A DNA stretch of 64,000 bases from Allosphingosinicella vermicomposti (lineage in GTDB: Bacteria > Pseudomonadota > Alphaproteobacteria > Sphingomonadales > Sphingomonadaceae), in the NCBI RefSeq assembly GCF_003012815.1, contig NZ_PXYJ01000001.1:682001-746000 (forward strand), given 5' to 3'. The notes under the pieces are model-generated. The model saw nothing but the letters and a program-made list of their open reading frames with translations. It had not been told where the DNA came from and did no database searches. Positions 34,892 through 42,621 of this stretch are shown in pieces. Made by a program: the position numbers and the translations under genes. Numbering within the stretch: the stretch's first letter is position 1; every line of letters begins with the position of its first letter.

Positions 34892-35334
34892 TCGTTTTCG
34901 ACCTGCGCTGCGAAAGCGCCCACATTTTCGAAATCTGGTTCGGATCGACCCGCGATTATGAGGACCAGAAGGCGCGCGGCTTGGTCTCCTGTCCCTATTG
35001 CGGTTCAAGTGAAGTTGAAAAGGCCGTGATGGCGCCGCGCATATCGGCCAAGGGTGACCGGCCCATCGCCGGCACCGATGTGGCGCTGCCGGAGCCGGAA
35101 GGGATGAAGGAAATGGTTGCGGCCATGGCGGCGCTCCAGAAGAAACTCCTCAACGGATCGACCTATGTCGGCGAACGCTTCGCCGAAGAAGCGCGTGCCA
35201 TCTACCACGGCGATAAGGACGAGCGCCCGATCCACGGGAAGGCGACGCCGGATGAAACCCGAACCCTGATCGAAGAAGGCATCGCCATCGCGCCCTTGCC
35301 ATTCCCCGTCACCGATCCCCGCGACGAGAATTGA
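34888..35334 (+). CDS. DUF1178 family protein
   Basis: A 148-residue protein of a conserved alphaproteobacterial family of unknown function. It begins MIVFDLRCESAHIFEIWFGS, with a zinc-ribbon-like half site CPYCGSSEVEKAVMAP and a helical C-terminal half (YVGERFAEEARAIYHGDKDE then PIHGKATPDE), the family's hallmark. The ATG overlaps the nitrilase stop. The tRNA-Arg promoter overlaps its stop codon. Confidence 0.92.
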   Translation: MIVFDLRCESAHIFEIWFGSTRDYEDQKARGLVSCPYCGSSEVEKAVMAPRISAKGDRPIAGTDVALPEPEGMKEMVAAMAALQKKLLNGSTYVGERFAEEARAIYHGDKDERPIHGKATPDETRTLIEEGIAIAPLPFPVTDPRDEN

Positions 35335-35359
35335 CCCGCAAGCGCCCGCAGCCTAATCC
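35331..35359 (+). promoter_or_regulatory. Promoter of tRNA-Arg
   Basis: TTGACC (35331-35336) and TAATCC (35354-35359) are separated by 17 nt, 10 nt before the mature tRNA 5' end. The -35 overlaps the DUF1178 stop codon. This is sequence reading only. Confidence 0.6.
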
Positions 35360-35369
35360 GCGAGGCGGA

Positions 35370-35446
35370 GACCCCGTAGCTCAGCAGGATAGAGCATCAG
35401 ATTCCTAATCTGAGGGCCACTGGTTCGAATCCAGTCGGGGTCACCA
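35370..35446 (+). tRNA. tRNA-Arg (anticodon CCT)
   Basis: A 77-nt cloverleaf with acceptor stem GACCCCG/CGGGGTC, D-arm GTAGCTCAGCAGGATAGAGC, anticodon stem TCAGA/TCTGA with loop TTCCTAA (anticodon CCT, reads AGG), T-arm ending TTCGAATCC, and genomically encoded CCA. The discriminator base is A. Confidence 0.95.
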
Positions 35447-35475
35447 AATTCCAACGCGGCGCGTTAGATTGGATC

Positions 35476-35500
35476 GTCATTGCGGGCCGGAAAGCGATCG
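35476..35500. repeat. Half-copy of repeat family R5
   Basis: GTCATTGCGGGCCGGAAAGC resembles one arm of the R5 element at 13140-13209, without a matching second arm. It lies just after tRNA-Arg. It may be a decayed element. Confidence 0.4.
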
Positions 35501-35508
35501 GCGCTTCT

Positions 35509-36480
35509 TCAGGTTTGCCGCGCCAACGGCATCGTCAGGCAATGCACGCCCCCGCCGCAGCGGGTGAATTGGCTAAGGTCAGCTTCGATCACCGTATTGC
35601 CGAGGGAGCGGAGTGTGTCGTTCACGCGCGTGTTTTCGCGGGTGGACAGGATACGTTTTGCGCCAAGGCTCAGCACGTTGCAGCCGAGCTTTCGGGCTTC
35701 CTTGTAACTGACCGGAATGATGTCGATGCCGAGCGCCGCGAGCTGGAGCAGGAGGCCGTCGTCGAGGACGTCGATGCAGGCGAGGGCGCTATTCTCCCCG
35801 GCCATGCAGAAGATGGTGTCGAGGTGCAGGAAGTGGGGGTCGTAGCGATAGATGATCGCGCGCCATCCTTTTTCCTCGAACATGCGTGCAAGGGCCGTGG
35901 CGCCGGTTTCGTCGGTGCGCTCTCCAGAACATCCGATGATGACGAGGCCGGGCCGCACGATGCTGATATCACCGCCCTCGATCGACCCGTCCTCGATCCG
36001 GCCGTGAATCGGGAAGCCATGGTCTTTTACGATGCTCGCGACATAAGGCGCTTCGGCCCGACGGTGATGGGCGGCAGGCCGAAGCTCGACCAGTCCCCAG
36101 GGCGTCATCAAAGTGGTGTCGCGCGTGAAGGCAAGGTCGGGCAAGCCGGGCTTTGCGGGCACGATATGCGTGCGCACCCCATGGTCATTCAGCAGTTCCG
36201 CAAGCCTACGATGTTCGGATCGCGCCAGCCGGGTCGAGCAGCAGAGGCCATTGCGCAGGCTTTCGCGGCTGACCGAATTGGCGGGAACGATCGCCAGATG
36301 ACAGGGCGCGGCGAGGAGGACGGTGTCGAGTACACCGGTTTCCGAACTGACCCCGGAAGCCGTTTTCGGCTGCCCGCCGCCACCCATTTGATCGCCGAAA
36401 AGCGGCTGCTCGCGGCGAATAATGAGGTCGCGGCGCCCTTCTTCATAAGCGTGAGAAAACATCAGGGTCTCGCTCACCAC
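35509..36480 (-). CDS. Arginine deiminase-like guanidine-modifying enzyme
   Basis: A 323-residue member of the guanidino-group modifying superfamily with its catalytic set intact: FTRDTTLMTPWG (Asp121), EGGDIS (Glu168, Asp171), FLHLDTIF (His219) and GGGVHCLTMPLA (nucleophile Cys314). The motifs are closest to arginine deiminase, but the extra helical domain of ArcA is absent and the length is shorter. An N-terminal Gly-rich stretch (GGGGQPKT) is unusual. The gene overlaps the stop of the upstream diiron oxidase gene; starts at GTG 36480 or 36477 (the latter in a GTGA overlap) or ATG 36462 are possible. The product could be citrulline-type; the substrate is unknown. Confidence 0.8.
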   Translation of the reverse strand: MVSETLMFSHAYEEGRRDLIIRREQPLFGDQMGGGGQPKTASGVSSETGVLDTVLLAAPCHLAIVPANSVSRESLRNGLCCSTRLARSEHRRLAELLNDHGVRTHIVPAKPGLPDLAFTRDTTLMTPWGLVELRPAAHHRRAEAPYVASIVKDHGFPIHGRIEDGSIEGGDISIVRPGLVIIGCSGERTDETGATALARMFEEKGWRAIIYRYDPHFLHLDTIFCMAGENSALACIDVLDDGLLLQLAALGIDIIPVSYKEARKLGCNVLSLGAKRILSTRENTRVNDTLRSLGNTVIEADLSQFTRCGGGVHCLTMPLARQT

Positions 36481-37370
36481 AATTCCGCCCGATAGCGTTC
36501 GAAGCAGCGCTCGCCACAGCGCAGGCGGATGAGGGCGCCCTCGGCAATCGCGGTCGCGCGGCGGGGATCTTCCGACACGAGCGGCCGCAATGCTTCCTTG
36601 TTCCAGGCCTCGCTATGTTTGACGTCCAGTACGGCGTGGAGATCGAAATAGCGGCGCTCGTCGGCCGAGAAGCCGAGGCGGCGCAGGCCCTTTGCGGTAG
36701 CGGCCGATCGGCCCGGCGCAGTGAGTTCGATCGCACCCAGCGCACCGACGCTGTGCCAGGCATAACGGCGGTTCGTCGCCATCGCGGTCATCGCATTGGC
36801 GAGCGCGAGGCTTTCCCACACGGTATTGTCGATCCGCGCGTCGAGTTGCAGCGCTTTGATGAGGCCGTCGAGCATCGGGCCGTGCATCCCCTTGGGATTG
36901 CCGCGGCCCATTTCGTCCCAGTAATTGCGGGCGAGTTCGAGCTTCGCCTGCTTGGGCAGCTTTACCTGCGTATAAGCGACGAGGTCGTCGAAACCCGCTT
37001 CGCCAGCCGCTTCCTGTTCCAGGAACCAGGTCAGGTCCTCGCGCGTCGCGTGTTCGGCAATCCAGGGGAAGAGGGGGTCGCCTTGCCCCGGGCCATCGTC
37101 CTGAAGCGCTTCGAACCAGGCGATGAAGCCTTCGACATCGGTGGGCGCTTGCGCCGCCTCGTCCATGATTTCGGCACGAAGGCTCTCAAGGAAAGCGCCC
37201 TCCAGCCGTAGCATCCGCGTGTCGCGGTCGAGCGTCTGCTGCCAATCCGCCTCCGGAAAGGCTGGGTCGAGGCGTTCGTGATTCCAGTGGGCAAGTCCGC
37301 GTTGAAAGGAGTCGGTCAGGAATTGCGACGATGACGCGGCTTGCGCCGCGTCCTTCGGCAAGGTGGCCAT
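36474..37370 (-). CDS. Haem-oxygenase-like diiron oxidase (iron-containing redox enzyme family)
   Basis: A 298-residue protein of the haem-oxygenase-like diiron oxidase family, which includes SznF, UndA and RohS. Candidate iron ligands are Glu153 and His163 (RNYWDEMGRGNPKGMHGP), Glu215 (LGAIELTAPG) and His245, Asp249, His252 (YFDLHAVLDVKHSE). The HxxxDxxH pattern, the 30-residue gap from Glu215 to His245 and the 10-residue gap from Glu153 to His163 match the spacing I recall for SznF. No signal peptide is visible. It overlaps the deiminase-like gene downstream, so the pair is translationally coupled. Substrate unknown; N-oxygenation of a guanidine is an attractive guess. Confidence 0.85.
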   Translation of the reverse strand: MATLPKDAAQAASSSQFLTDSFQRGLAHWNHERLDPAFPEADWQQTLDRDTRMLRLEGAFLESLRAEIMDEAAQAPTDVEGFIAWFEALQDDGPGQGDPLFPWIAEHATREDLTWFLEQEAAGEAGFDDLVAYTQVKLPKQAKLELARNYWDEMGRGNPKGMHGPMLDGLIKALQLDARIDNTVWESLALANAMTAMATNRRYAWHSVGALGAIELTAPGRSAATAKGLRRLGFSADERRYFDLHAVLDVKHSEAWNKEALRPLVSEDPRRATAIAEGALIRLRCGERCFERYRAELW

Positions 37371-37469
37371 GGTGTTTCCCAGATATGATTATGGATGTTT
37401 CGGTGAAGAACCGTTGGTGTGGGCCCGTTGTTCCGCCGCAAACCATGCCAAGCGGGCTTCGCGCCGGGC

Positions 37470-38123
37470 ATGACCCTGTGTATCAGGGGGCAAATTCCTT
37501 ATCGCGAGATACCGGCCTTGATCCAAATCAGTGAAAAAGACGAATCTGCCACTCCAAAAATCCCGGTGCCCGATGTGGTAGCGGAGGCAGTGCGCACGAT
37601 CATCCGCTGGGCGGGCGACGATCCCGATCGCGAGGGGCTGCTCGACACGCCCGCCCGCGTCGCGCGCGCGTGGAAGGAATATGCGAAGGGCTATGACGAG
37701 GACCCTTCCCATCACCTGTCGCGCACGTTCGAGGAAGTGGGCGGCTATGACGAGATCGTGCTACTGAAAGACATTCCGTTTCAGTCCCATTGCGAACATC
37801 ACATGGCGCCGATCATCGGCAAGGCAGCCATCGCCTATTTGCCGGGCGACCGGGTGGTTGGCATTTCGAAACTCGCCCGCGTCCTCCACGGCTTTGCGCG
37901 GCGGCTGCAGGTACAGGAGCGGTTGACCGCGCAGGTTGCCGACTGCGTCTGGGAGCAGTTGCAGCCCAAGGGAGTCGCGGTTGTGATCGAGGCCAGCCAT
38001 GCCTGCATGAGCGCTCGCGGCGTCAACACGCCGGGCGTCATGATGACCACCAGCCGGATGATGGGCGTGTTCAGACAGGACGAACGCAGCCGCCGCGAAG
38101 TTCTTGCCTTGATGGGCTATTGA
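37470..38123 (+). CDS. folE: GTP cyclohydrolase I
   Basis: FolE opens GTP to 7,8-dihydroneopterin triphosphate for folate synthesis. The product shows [20 protein letters not shown], the zinc motif [41 protein letters not shown] and TTSRMMGVF. The start is uncertain: ATG 37470 (217 aa), TTG 37518 and a GTG upstream at 37419 are in frame. It is divergent from the diiron oxidase gene with 100 nt between, and immediately followed (1 nt) by a lipoprotein gene. Confidence 0.92.
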   Translation: MTLCIRGQIPYREIPALIQISEKDESATPKIPVPDVVAEAVRTIIRWAGDDPDREGLLDTPARVARAWKEYAKGYDEDPSHHLSRTFEEVGGYDEIVLLKDIPFQSHCEHHMAPIIGKAAIAYLPGDRVVGISKLARVLHGFARRLQVQERLTAQVADCVWEQLQPKGVAVVIEASHACMSARGVNTPGVMMTTSRMMGVFRQDERSRREVLALMGY

Positions 38124-38124
38124 G

Positions 38125-38631
38125 ATGCGGTGCCTATTGATCGCCTCCACCCTGGTCCTGACGGCATGCGGCGGAAGCGGCGAGGAGGAGAGGGGAGCTC
38201 TGAACGTCGAAGACCGTGCCCTTGCCAATCGCATCGAGGATCTGGCGGCTCTGGAAAAGAATGAAGCCGAGGCTGCCGTACCGGAACCTGCATCCCCGCT
38301 GGAGCCGATCAGCTATGAGGACGTGGCGAAGGAGTTGAAACCCGGTGCAGGCTGCGATCTGTCAGTCGATGGCCGCTTCCTGCTTGTTGCAGTTACAGGC
38401 GATGCCATCGTCAAAACGCGCGGCAGGATTGTCCATCTGAAGCAAGACGGAAGTCCTGCCGAAACCGGCGGATTCTTCCGGGGCGAAGGATTGTCGGTCA
38501 GTGTCGGCCGGATCGGCGCGGATCGTATCATCGTCGATGAGACCGCCCGCTGGCCCGCCGAAGCGGCTGTGCGGCGCGCAGGAGACGAAAAGCCGGTGAC
38601 GATCGCCGGAACCTGGCGGTGCGGCGCCTGA
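38125..38631 (+). CDS. Putative lipoprotein downstream of folE
   Basis: A 168-residue protein starting MRCLLIASTLVLTACGGSGE, a lipoprotein signal with lipobox LTAC. After a Glu-rich linker it has a small beta-rich domain (LSVDGRFLLVAVTGDAIVKT, RGRIVHLKQDGSPAETGG) and C-terminal TIAGTWRCGA with a cysteine. It follows folE after one base and probably shares its transcript. Function unknown. Confidence 0.75.
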   Translation: MRCLLIASTLVLTACGGSGEEERGALNVEDRALANRIEDLAALEKNEAEAAVPEPASPLEPISYEDVAKELKPGAGCDLSVDGRFLLVAVTGDAIVKTRGRIVHLKQDGSPAETGGFFRGEGLSVSVGRIGADRIIVDETARWPAEAAVRRAGDEKPVTIAGTWRCGA

Positions 38632-38673
38632 TTCTGCGTTGTTTGGACTGGATAATGCTCGCCCCCTCATTTC

Positions 38674-38742
38674 CCGCTAGCCCTGAGTCCGTCGAAGGAC
38701 GGTTCCAGCTGGAACGGGCTTCGACAAGCTCAGTCCTAGCGG
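38674..38742. repeat. Intergenic inverted repeat, family R2 short form
   Basis: The left arm CGCTAGCCCTGAGTCCGTCG and right arm TTCGACAAGCTCAGTCCTAG form a hairpin whose apex is GGTTCCAGCTGGAACG, itself palindromic. It lies between the convergent lipoprotein and DUF4163-like genes. Confidence 0.88.
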
Positions 38743-38779
38743 TGTTTGGGTGGCGGGCATTGAAGAAGGCAGTTCGGCC

Positions 38780-39640
38780 TCAGAACGCTTCCCGATGCTC
38801 GGGCCTTATCATTGCTTTCACCCGATCGTCGACCGGCACGTCCACCTCATAGGTGCCTTCTGCATAAGGCCCGGCCTCATAGGGTGGCAGCAAGACGCGC
38901 AGCCGATCGAAACGGCCGTCCCCATTCGCATCGACTGGCGCGATCGGATATTTCGATGCATCGGGACATTCGACCTGCCAGCCTTCACCCTGAAGCGGTA
39001 GCGCTTCCTCGCGTTTTTCGGCTCGCTGTGCATCGAGAAGCGGGCAATAAGTGGCGTTGATATGCAGGGTCGCAGCCGCGCGGTCCGCGAACAGGTCGAG
39101 CGCGGAGCGTTTGGTCGACGCGCCCTTATCCCACAACAGAATGTCATAATGCGTGTTGCCATGCGCGCCGCCCGTAAATTCATATACTTTCGCAGCGAGA
39201 CTGAGGAAGCGGCTGTTCTCACCCACCGCCTTCCAATCGGCATCGAAGGCAAAGGGTGTTATCGGCAGGTCCGACCCGGCGCGGACCTTTTGCTCTTCCC
39301 GCGATCCCTCCCGCGCCTTTTTAAGGTGTTCGGTGGCATGAGCGCGCATTTCCGCATCGATCGCGGGAATGGCGGCGGCTGCAGCGGGCCAGGCGAATTT
39401 GAATTCGACGAGGTCGTCTTTCTCAGTGATCGTGACGCCCTGTGGTCTGGTGGGTGAGCCGGGCGGTGTTTCCGGTTGAGACGCCGGGCGAGGGGAGGCA
39501 TCCCGCGTCGGCGGATCGGCGGCCTCCGGGTTGCAGGCGATCAACAATGGTGCTCCGGCGAGAACCAGAGCCCAGTGGCGCCGGAACAGAAAACTCAGCT
39601 CCGGCCTTCGCTGGAGCACGACAGTTGATGCGTCATCCAT
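38780..39640 (-). CDS. DUF4163/RsiV-like lipoprotein
   Basis: A 286-residue exported protein. After a basic N-terminus it has a hydrophobic signal (ALVLAGAPLLIACNPE) with lipobox LIAC and a Ser/Pro-rich linker (ASPRPASQPETPPGSPTRPQ). The core KVYEFTGGAHGNTHYDILLW is the DUF4163/PdaC motif, followed by a DUF3298-like region with the catalogue motif AFVD-type end (PIAPVDANGDGRFDRLRVLL). Such proteins resemble RsiV, a lysozyme-sensing anti-sigma factor, but no sigma gene is adjacent; the role may be peptidoglycan binding. Start assumed at 39640. Confidence 0.78.
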   Translation of the reverse strand: MDDASTVVLQRRPELSFLFRRHWALVLAGAPLLIACNPEAADPPTRDASPRPASQPETPPGSPTRPQGVTITEKDDLVEFKFAWPAAAAAIPAIDAEMRAHATEHLKKAREGSREEQKVRAGSDLPITPFAFDADWKAVGENSRFLSLAAKVYEFTGGAHGNTHYDILLWDKGASTKRSALDLFADRAAATLHINATYCPLLDAQRAEKREEALPLQGEGWQVECPDASKYPIAPVDANGDGRFDRLRVLLPPYEAGPYAEGTYEVDVPVDDRVKAMIRPEHREAF

Positions 39641-39702
39641 AAGGCGAACCTAACGCACCGCTGGAAGACAGTCTACGCTTGCCTGAGCTGCGAGGCCCGC
39701 TG

Positions 39703-39731
39703 TTGACTTCAAGCGCACCCCTTCCTAAAGG
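39703..39731 (+). promoter_or_regulatory. Putative promoter of the F0 ATP synthase operon
   Basis: TTGACT (39703-39708), a 17-nt spacer and TAAAGG (39726-39731), about 90 nt before the atpI start. It is a sigma-70-like match by eye only. Confidence 0.42.
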
Positions 39732-39821
39732 GCCCGTGCCTTGGCGGGTTCGTTCGCCGGCATGTTTCACGCCCTTGTCGCCCCGCTTTTAAAGGCGCGG
39801 CGCCGCACTCGGGAGACTGGC

Positions 39822-40142
39822 ATGACGGAAGACGAATCCGGGCAGGACCGAAAGCCTCCGATGGATGCGCGCCTTGAATCGCTCGACGAGCGGCTCCGGC
39901 AGGCGCAGCTGGACGAAGCGGTGCGGACCGGCATGGCGCGGAAGCCCGGTGATGATGATTACCAGAAGGGCAACCGCGTGCTTGCCGACCTCATCGGCGG
40001 TCTTGTCGGCGGCGCCGTGATCGGCTGGGCCCTGGACCAGTGGTTCGAAACGACGCCGTTGCTCCTGCTCGTCTTCCTGTTCCTTGGGATCGGGGTGGCG
40101 TTCAGGAACATCATACGGAATTCAAGTCGGCGTCCGGACTGA
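39822..40142 (+). CDS. atpI: F0F1 ATP synthase assembly protein I (AtpI)
   Basis: AtpI helps build the c-ring and exports Mg or c-subunits into the membrane. The 106-residue protein starts MTEDESGQDRKPPMDARLES with a charged coil, then two hydrophobic helices (LADLIGGLVGGAVIGWALDQ and TTPLLLLVFLFLGIGVAFRN), the AtpI/AtpZ layout. GGGAGA lies 6 nt before the ATG at 39822. It leads the atp operon. Confidence 0.86.
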   Translation: MTEDESGQDRKPPMDARLESLDERLRQAQLDEAVRTGMARKPGDDDYQKGNRVLADLIGGLVGGAVIGWALDQWFETTPLLLLVFLFLGIGVAFRNIIRNSSRRPD

Positions 40143-40204
40143 TCTTCGGGCGCTTCGCTTTATCCGCCGGATTTTTCCGGCTTTAGAATTGGGGAAGACG
40201 CGAC

Positions 40205-40987
40205 GTGGCGGCCGAAGAAGGCAGGATCGACCCGATGCACCAGTTCCAGGTGCAGAGCATCTGGGACGGCTTTGAAATTGGTGGGCACCAGATCGCCTTC
40301 ACCAATTCGGCCTTGTTCATGGTACTCACCGCCGTTGCCCTGTGGGTGTTCATGCTCGGCGGCATGAAGCGCGAGCTCGTGCCCGGCCGCTGGCAGGCCG
40401 CGGTCGAAGGCTTCACCGGCTTCATCGCCTCGATGGTCGACGCGAATATCGGGCCGAAGGGCAAGACATTCGTGCCCTACGTCTTCTCGCTCTTCATGTT
40501 CATCCTGATCGCCAATCTGCTCGGCATGATGCCGTTCGGCGTGATCGGCGTGCATCCCTTCACGGTGACGAGCCACATCACCGTCACCGGCATCCTTGCG
40601 ATCATTTCCTTCGGCATCGTGCTGCTGGTCGGTTTCGCGAAACATGGCTTCCACTTCTTTAGCCTGTTCGTGCCCCACGGTACGCCGTTCGTGATGATCC
40701 CACTCATCTTCCTGATTGAGCTTTTTAGCTTCATGATCCGCCCGTTCAGCCTCGCGCTCCGACTGTTTGTCGCGATGACGGCTGGTCATATCCTGATGAA
40801 GGTATTGGCTGGTTTCGTGATCAACGGTGCGAACGCGGGTCTTGGCTTCGCGGCTCTTGTCAGCGTGCCCAGCTTCGCATTGATGATCGGCATCACCGTG
40901 CTCGAGCTGCTGGTGTGCGCGATCCAGGCCTATGTTTTCGCTCTGCTCACGTCGCTGTACCTCAACGACGCGATCAATCTTCACTAA
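40205..40987 (+). CDS. atpB: ATP synthase F0 subunit a
   Basis: Subunit a carries the proton half-channels. The 260-residue chain has about five to six helices, with the essential arginine in FSLALRLFVAMTAGHILMKV and the C-terminal segment VLELLVCAIQAYVFALLTSL. The likely start is the GTG at 40205, preceded by GGAAG; an ATG at 40235 (MHQFQVQ) is an alternative. It is followed by atpE after 31 nt. Confidence 0.95.
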   Translation: MAAEEGRIDPMHQFQVQSIWDGFEIGGHQIAFTNSALFMVLTAVALWVFMLGGMKRELVPGRWQAAVEGFTGFIASMVDANIGPKGKTFVPYVFSLFMFILIANLLGMMPFGVIGVHPFTVTSHITVTGILAIISFGIVLLVGFAKHGFHFFSLFVPHGTPFVMIPLIFLIELFSFMIRPFSLALRLFVAMTAGHILMKVLAGFVINGANAGLGFAALVSVPSFALMIGITVLELLVCAIQAYVFALLTSLYLNDAINLH

Positions 40988-41018
40988 GTTTCAATCGTTT
41001 AATCCAGGGAGTTCCAAA

Positions 41019-41246
41019 ATGGACGCAGAAGCAGCAAAATTCATCGGCGCCGGTCTTGCCGCAGTCGGTCTCGGCCTCGCCGCGCTTGGCGTTGGTAATG
41101 TCTTCGCTCAGTTCCTCGCCGGCGCGCTCCGCAACCCGGGTGCAGCCGACAGCCAGCAGGGCCGTCTCTTCATCGGCTTCGCGGCCGCCGAACTTCTCGG
41201 CCTGCTCGCGTTCGTCGTCGCGATGATCCTGCTCTTCGTCGCCTAA
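41019..41246 (+). CDS. atpE: ATP synthase F0 subunit c
   Basis: The 75-residue proteolipid forms the rotor ring. It has two helices (FIGAGLAAVGLGLAALGVGN and a second one with Glu58 as the proton-carrying carboxylate in GFAAAELLGLLAFVVAMI). The polar loop ALRNPGAADSQQG is typical. A GGGAG lies upstream of the ATG. Located between atpB and atpF'. Confidence 0.96.
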   Translation: MDAEAAKFIGAGLAAVGLGLAALGVGNVFAQFLAGALRNPGAADSQQGRLFIGFAAAELLGLLAFVVAMILLFVA

Positions 41247-41277
41247 CCACTCCTCCTCTTAAGGGACGTTCGGAACC

Positions 41278-41772
41278 ATGCCTCAACTAGACCAGATCGC
41301 GAGTACTTACGGCTCGCAGATTTTCTGGCTTCTTGTGACCTTCGGCCTGATTTTCATCACGGTCGGACTGGGCATGGTTCCGAAAATCGGTGCGACCGTC
41401 GAGGCGCGCGACAAGCGCATCGCCGACGATCTCGCCGCGGCCCAGGCGGCGCGCGAAAATGCAACCTCGACCGAGGAGGCCTATCGCGCCCGAACCGAGG
41501 AAAATCGCGCCGAGGCGCTCAAAGTGACGCAGGCGGCCAAAGACAAGTCCGCCCGCGATGCCGAGAAGAAGCTCGCCAAGGCCGATGCGGCGCTCGCCGA
41601 AAAGACGGCGGCCGCCGAAGCCCAGCTCCGCTCCGCCAAGGATGCGGCGCTGGCCGAAGTTGAAGCCGTGGCCGTCGAGGCCGCGCAGGACATGGTCGCC
41701 AAGCTGTCGGGGGCGAAAGTCACCGCGGCCAAGGCGCAAAAGGCAGTGAAGGCGGCTCTGGCCAATGGCTAA
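41278..41772 (+). CDS. ATP synthase F0 subunit b'
   Basis: A 164-residue peripheral stalk protein: one N-terminal membrane helix (YGSQIFWLLVTFGLIFITVG) then a long charged coiled coil (KSARDAEKKLAKADAALAEK). It is the divergent b' copy found in photosynthetic bacteria and many alphaproteobacteria. Its stop overlaps the b gene by 8 nt, so b' and b are coupled and form a heterodimeric stalk. Confidence 0.93.
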   Translation: MPQLDQIASTYGSQIFWLLVTFGLIFITVGLGMVPKIGATVEARDKRIADDLAAAQAARENATSTEEAYRARTEENRAEALKVTQAAKDKSARDAEKKLAKADAALAEKTAAAEAQLRSAKDAALAEVEAVAVEAAQDMVAKLSGAKVTAAKAQKAVKAALANG

Positions 41773-42403
41773 TGCAACCCATCAGGACGCCACCACCGTG
41801 GCCAATGCGCTCGACACGACTGTTGAGGGCGCGCCGGAACAGGGCCTTCCCCAGACCGGCGAGCATGCCGTGACCACGCACGCCGCCGAGGGCGCGGAGC
41901 ATCATGCGGAACCCAAGGCGCTCGGCATGGATGCCACCGTCTGGGTCTCGTTGGCGATGATCGCGGTCATCGCGATCATGATCTGGAAAAAGGTGCCCGC
42001 CGCGATCGGCAAGGCGCTGGACAAAAAGATCGCTCACATCCGTGAGCAGCTTGACGAGGCCGCCGAGCTTCGCGCCGAAGCCGAAGCGCTGAAGGCCGAA
42101 TATGAAGCAAAGTCGGCCCAGGCCAATGCCGAAGCCGCAACGATGCTCGAACGCGCCAAGCACGAAGCCGATGCCATCGTGGCCCAGGCGAAGACGGACG
42201 CCGCCGCCCTCGTCGAACGCCGCACCCGCATGGCGGAAGACAAGATTGCCGCCGCCGAGCGCTCAGCCATCGCCGAAGTCCGCGCCAAGGCTGCTGCCGC
42301 CGCTTCGGCTGCTGCCGCTGCGCTGATTGCCGAAGCGCATGACGCGGCTGCGGACAAGGGCCTTGTCGACAAGACCATCTCGGGTCTCAGTCGCCCGAAC
42401 TGA
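41765..42403 (+). CDS. atpF: ATP synthase F0 subunit b
   Basis: A 212-residue stalk subunit with an unusually long N-terminal hydrophilic, His- and Glu-rich extension (EHAVTTHAAEGAEHHAEPKA) before the membrane helix (TVWVSLAMIAVIAIMIW) and a coiled coil with Ala-rich repeats. It starts in the 8-nt overlap with b'. It ends the F0 operon; F1 genes are not here, as is normal for alphaproteobacteria, where atpHAGDC lie elsewhere. Confidence 0.93.
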   Translation: MANATHQDATTVANALDTTVEGAPEQGLPQTGEHAVTTHAAEGAEHHAEPKALGMDATVWVSLAMIAVIAIMIWKKVPAAIGKALDKKIAHIREQLDEAAELRAEAEALKAEYEAKSAQANAEAATMLERAKHEADAIVAQAKTDAAALVERRTRMAEDKIAAAERSAIAEVRAKAAAAASAAAAALIAEAHDAAADKGLVDKTISGLSRPN

Positions 42404-42412
42404 TCGCTAACA

Positions 42413-42492
42413 CGTCACCCCGGCGAAAGCCGGGGTCTCGTGACCATTAAACGCCTTTCCGTCCTGAGATTCCGGCTTTCGCCGGAATGACG
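42413..42492. repeat. Intergenic inverted repeat, family R3
   Basis: The arms CGTCACCCCGGCGAAAGCCG and CCGGCTTTCGCCGGAATGAC sit 9 nt after the atpF stop, followed by an R2 element. Together they probably end the atp transcript. Confidence 0.9.
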
Positions 42493-42505
42493 CTGCTCCC
42501 CTCAA

Positions 42506-42570
42506 CCGCTAGTCCTGAGCTTGTCGAAGGATGGTTCCAGCTGAAATGAGCTTCGACAAGCCTGCGGGTT
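42506..42570. repeat. Intergenic inverted repeat, family R2 short form
   Basis: The left arm ACCGCTAGTCCTGAGCTTGT and the apex GGTTCCAGCTGAAAT are kept, but the right arm (GCTTCGACAAGCCTGCGGGT) has lost its outer part. It follows an R3 element directly, between atpF and uvrC. Confidence 0.8.
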
Positions 42571-42621
42571 TGGTGTGACAAGAGGGTGGTGGTGAGAACC
42601 AACAACCCCTAAATCCCCGTT

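Noticed and set aside
35370-35446. Integration at tRNA-Arg
   Set aside because: No direct repeat of the tRNA 3' end and no integrase lies downstream; the neighbours are ordinary genes.
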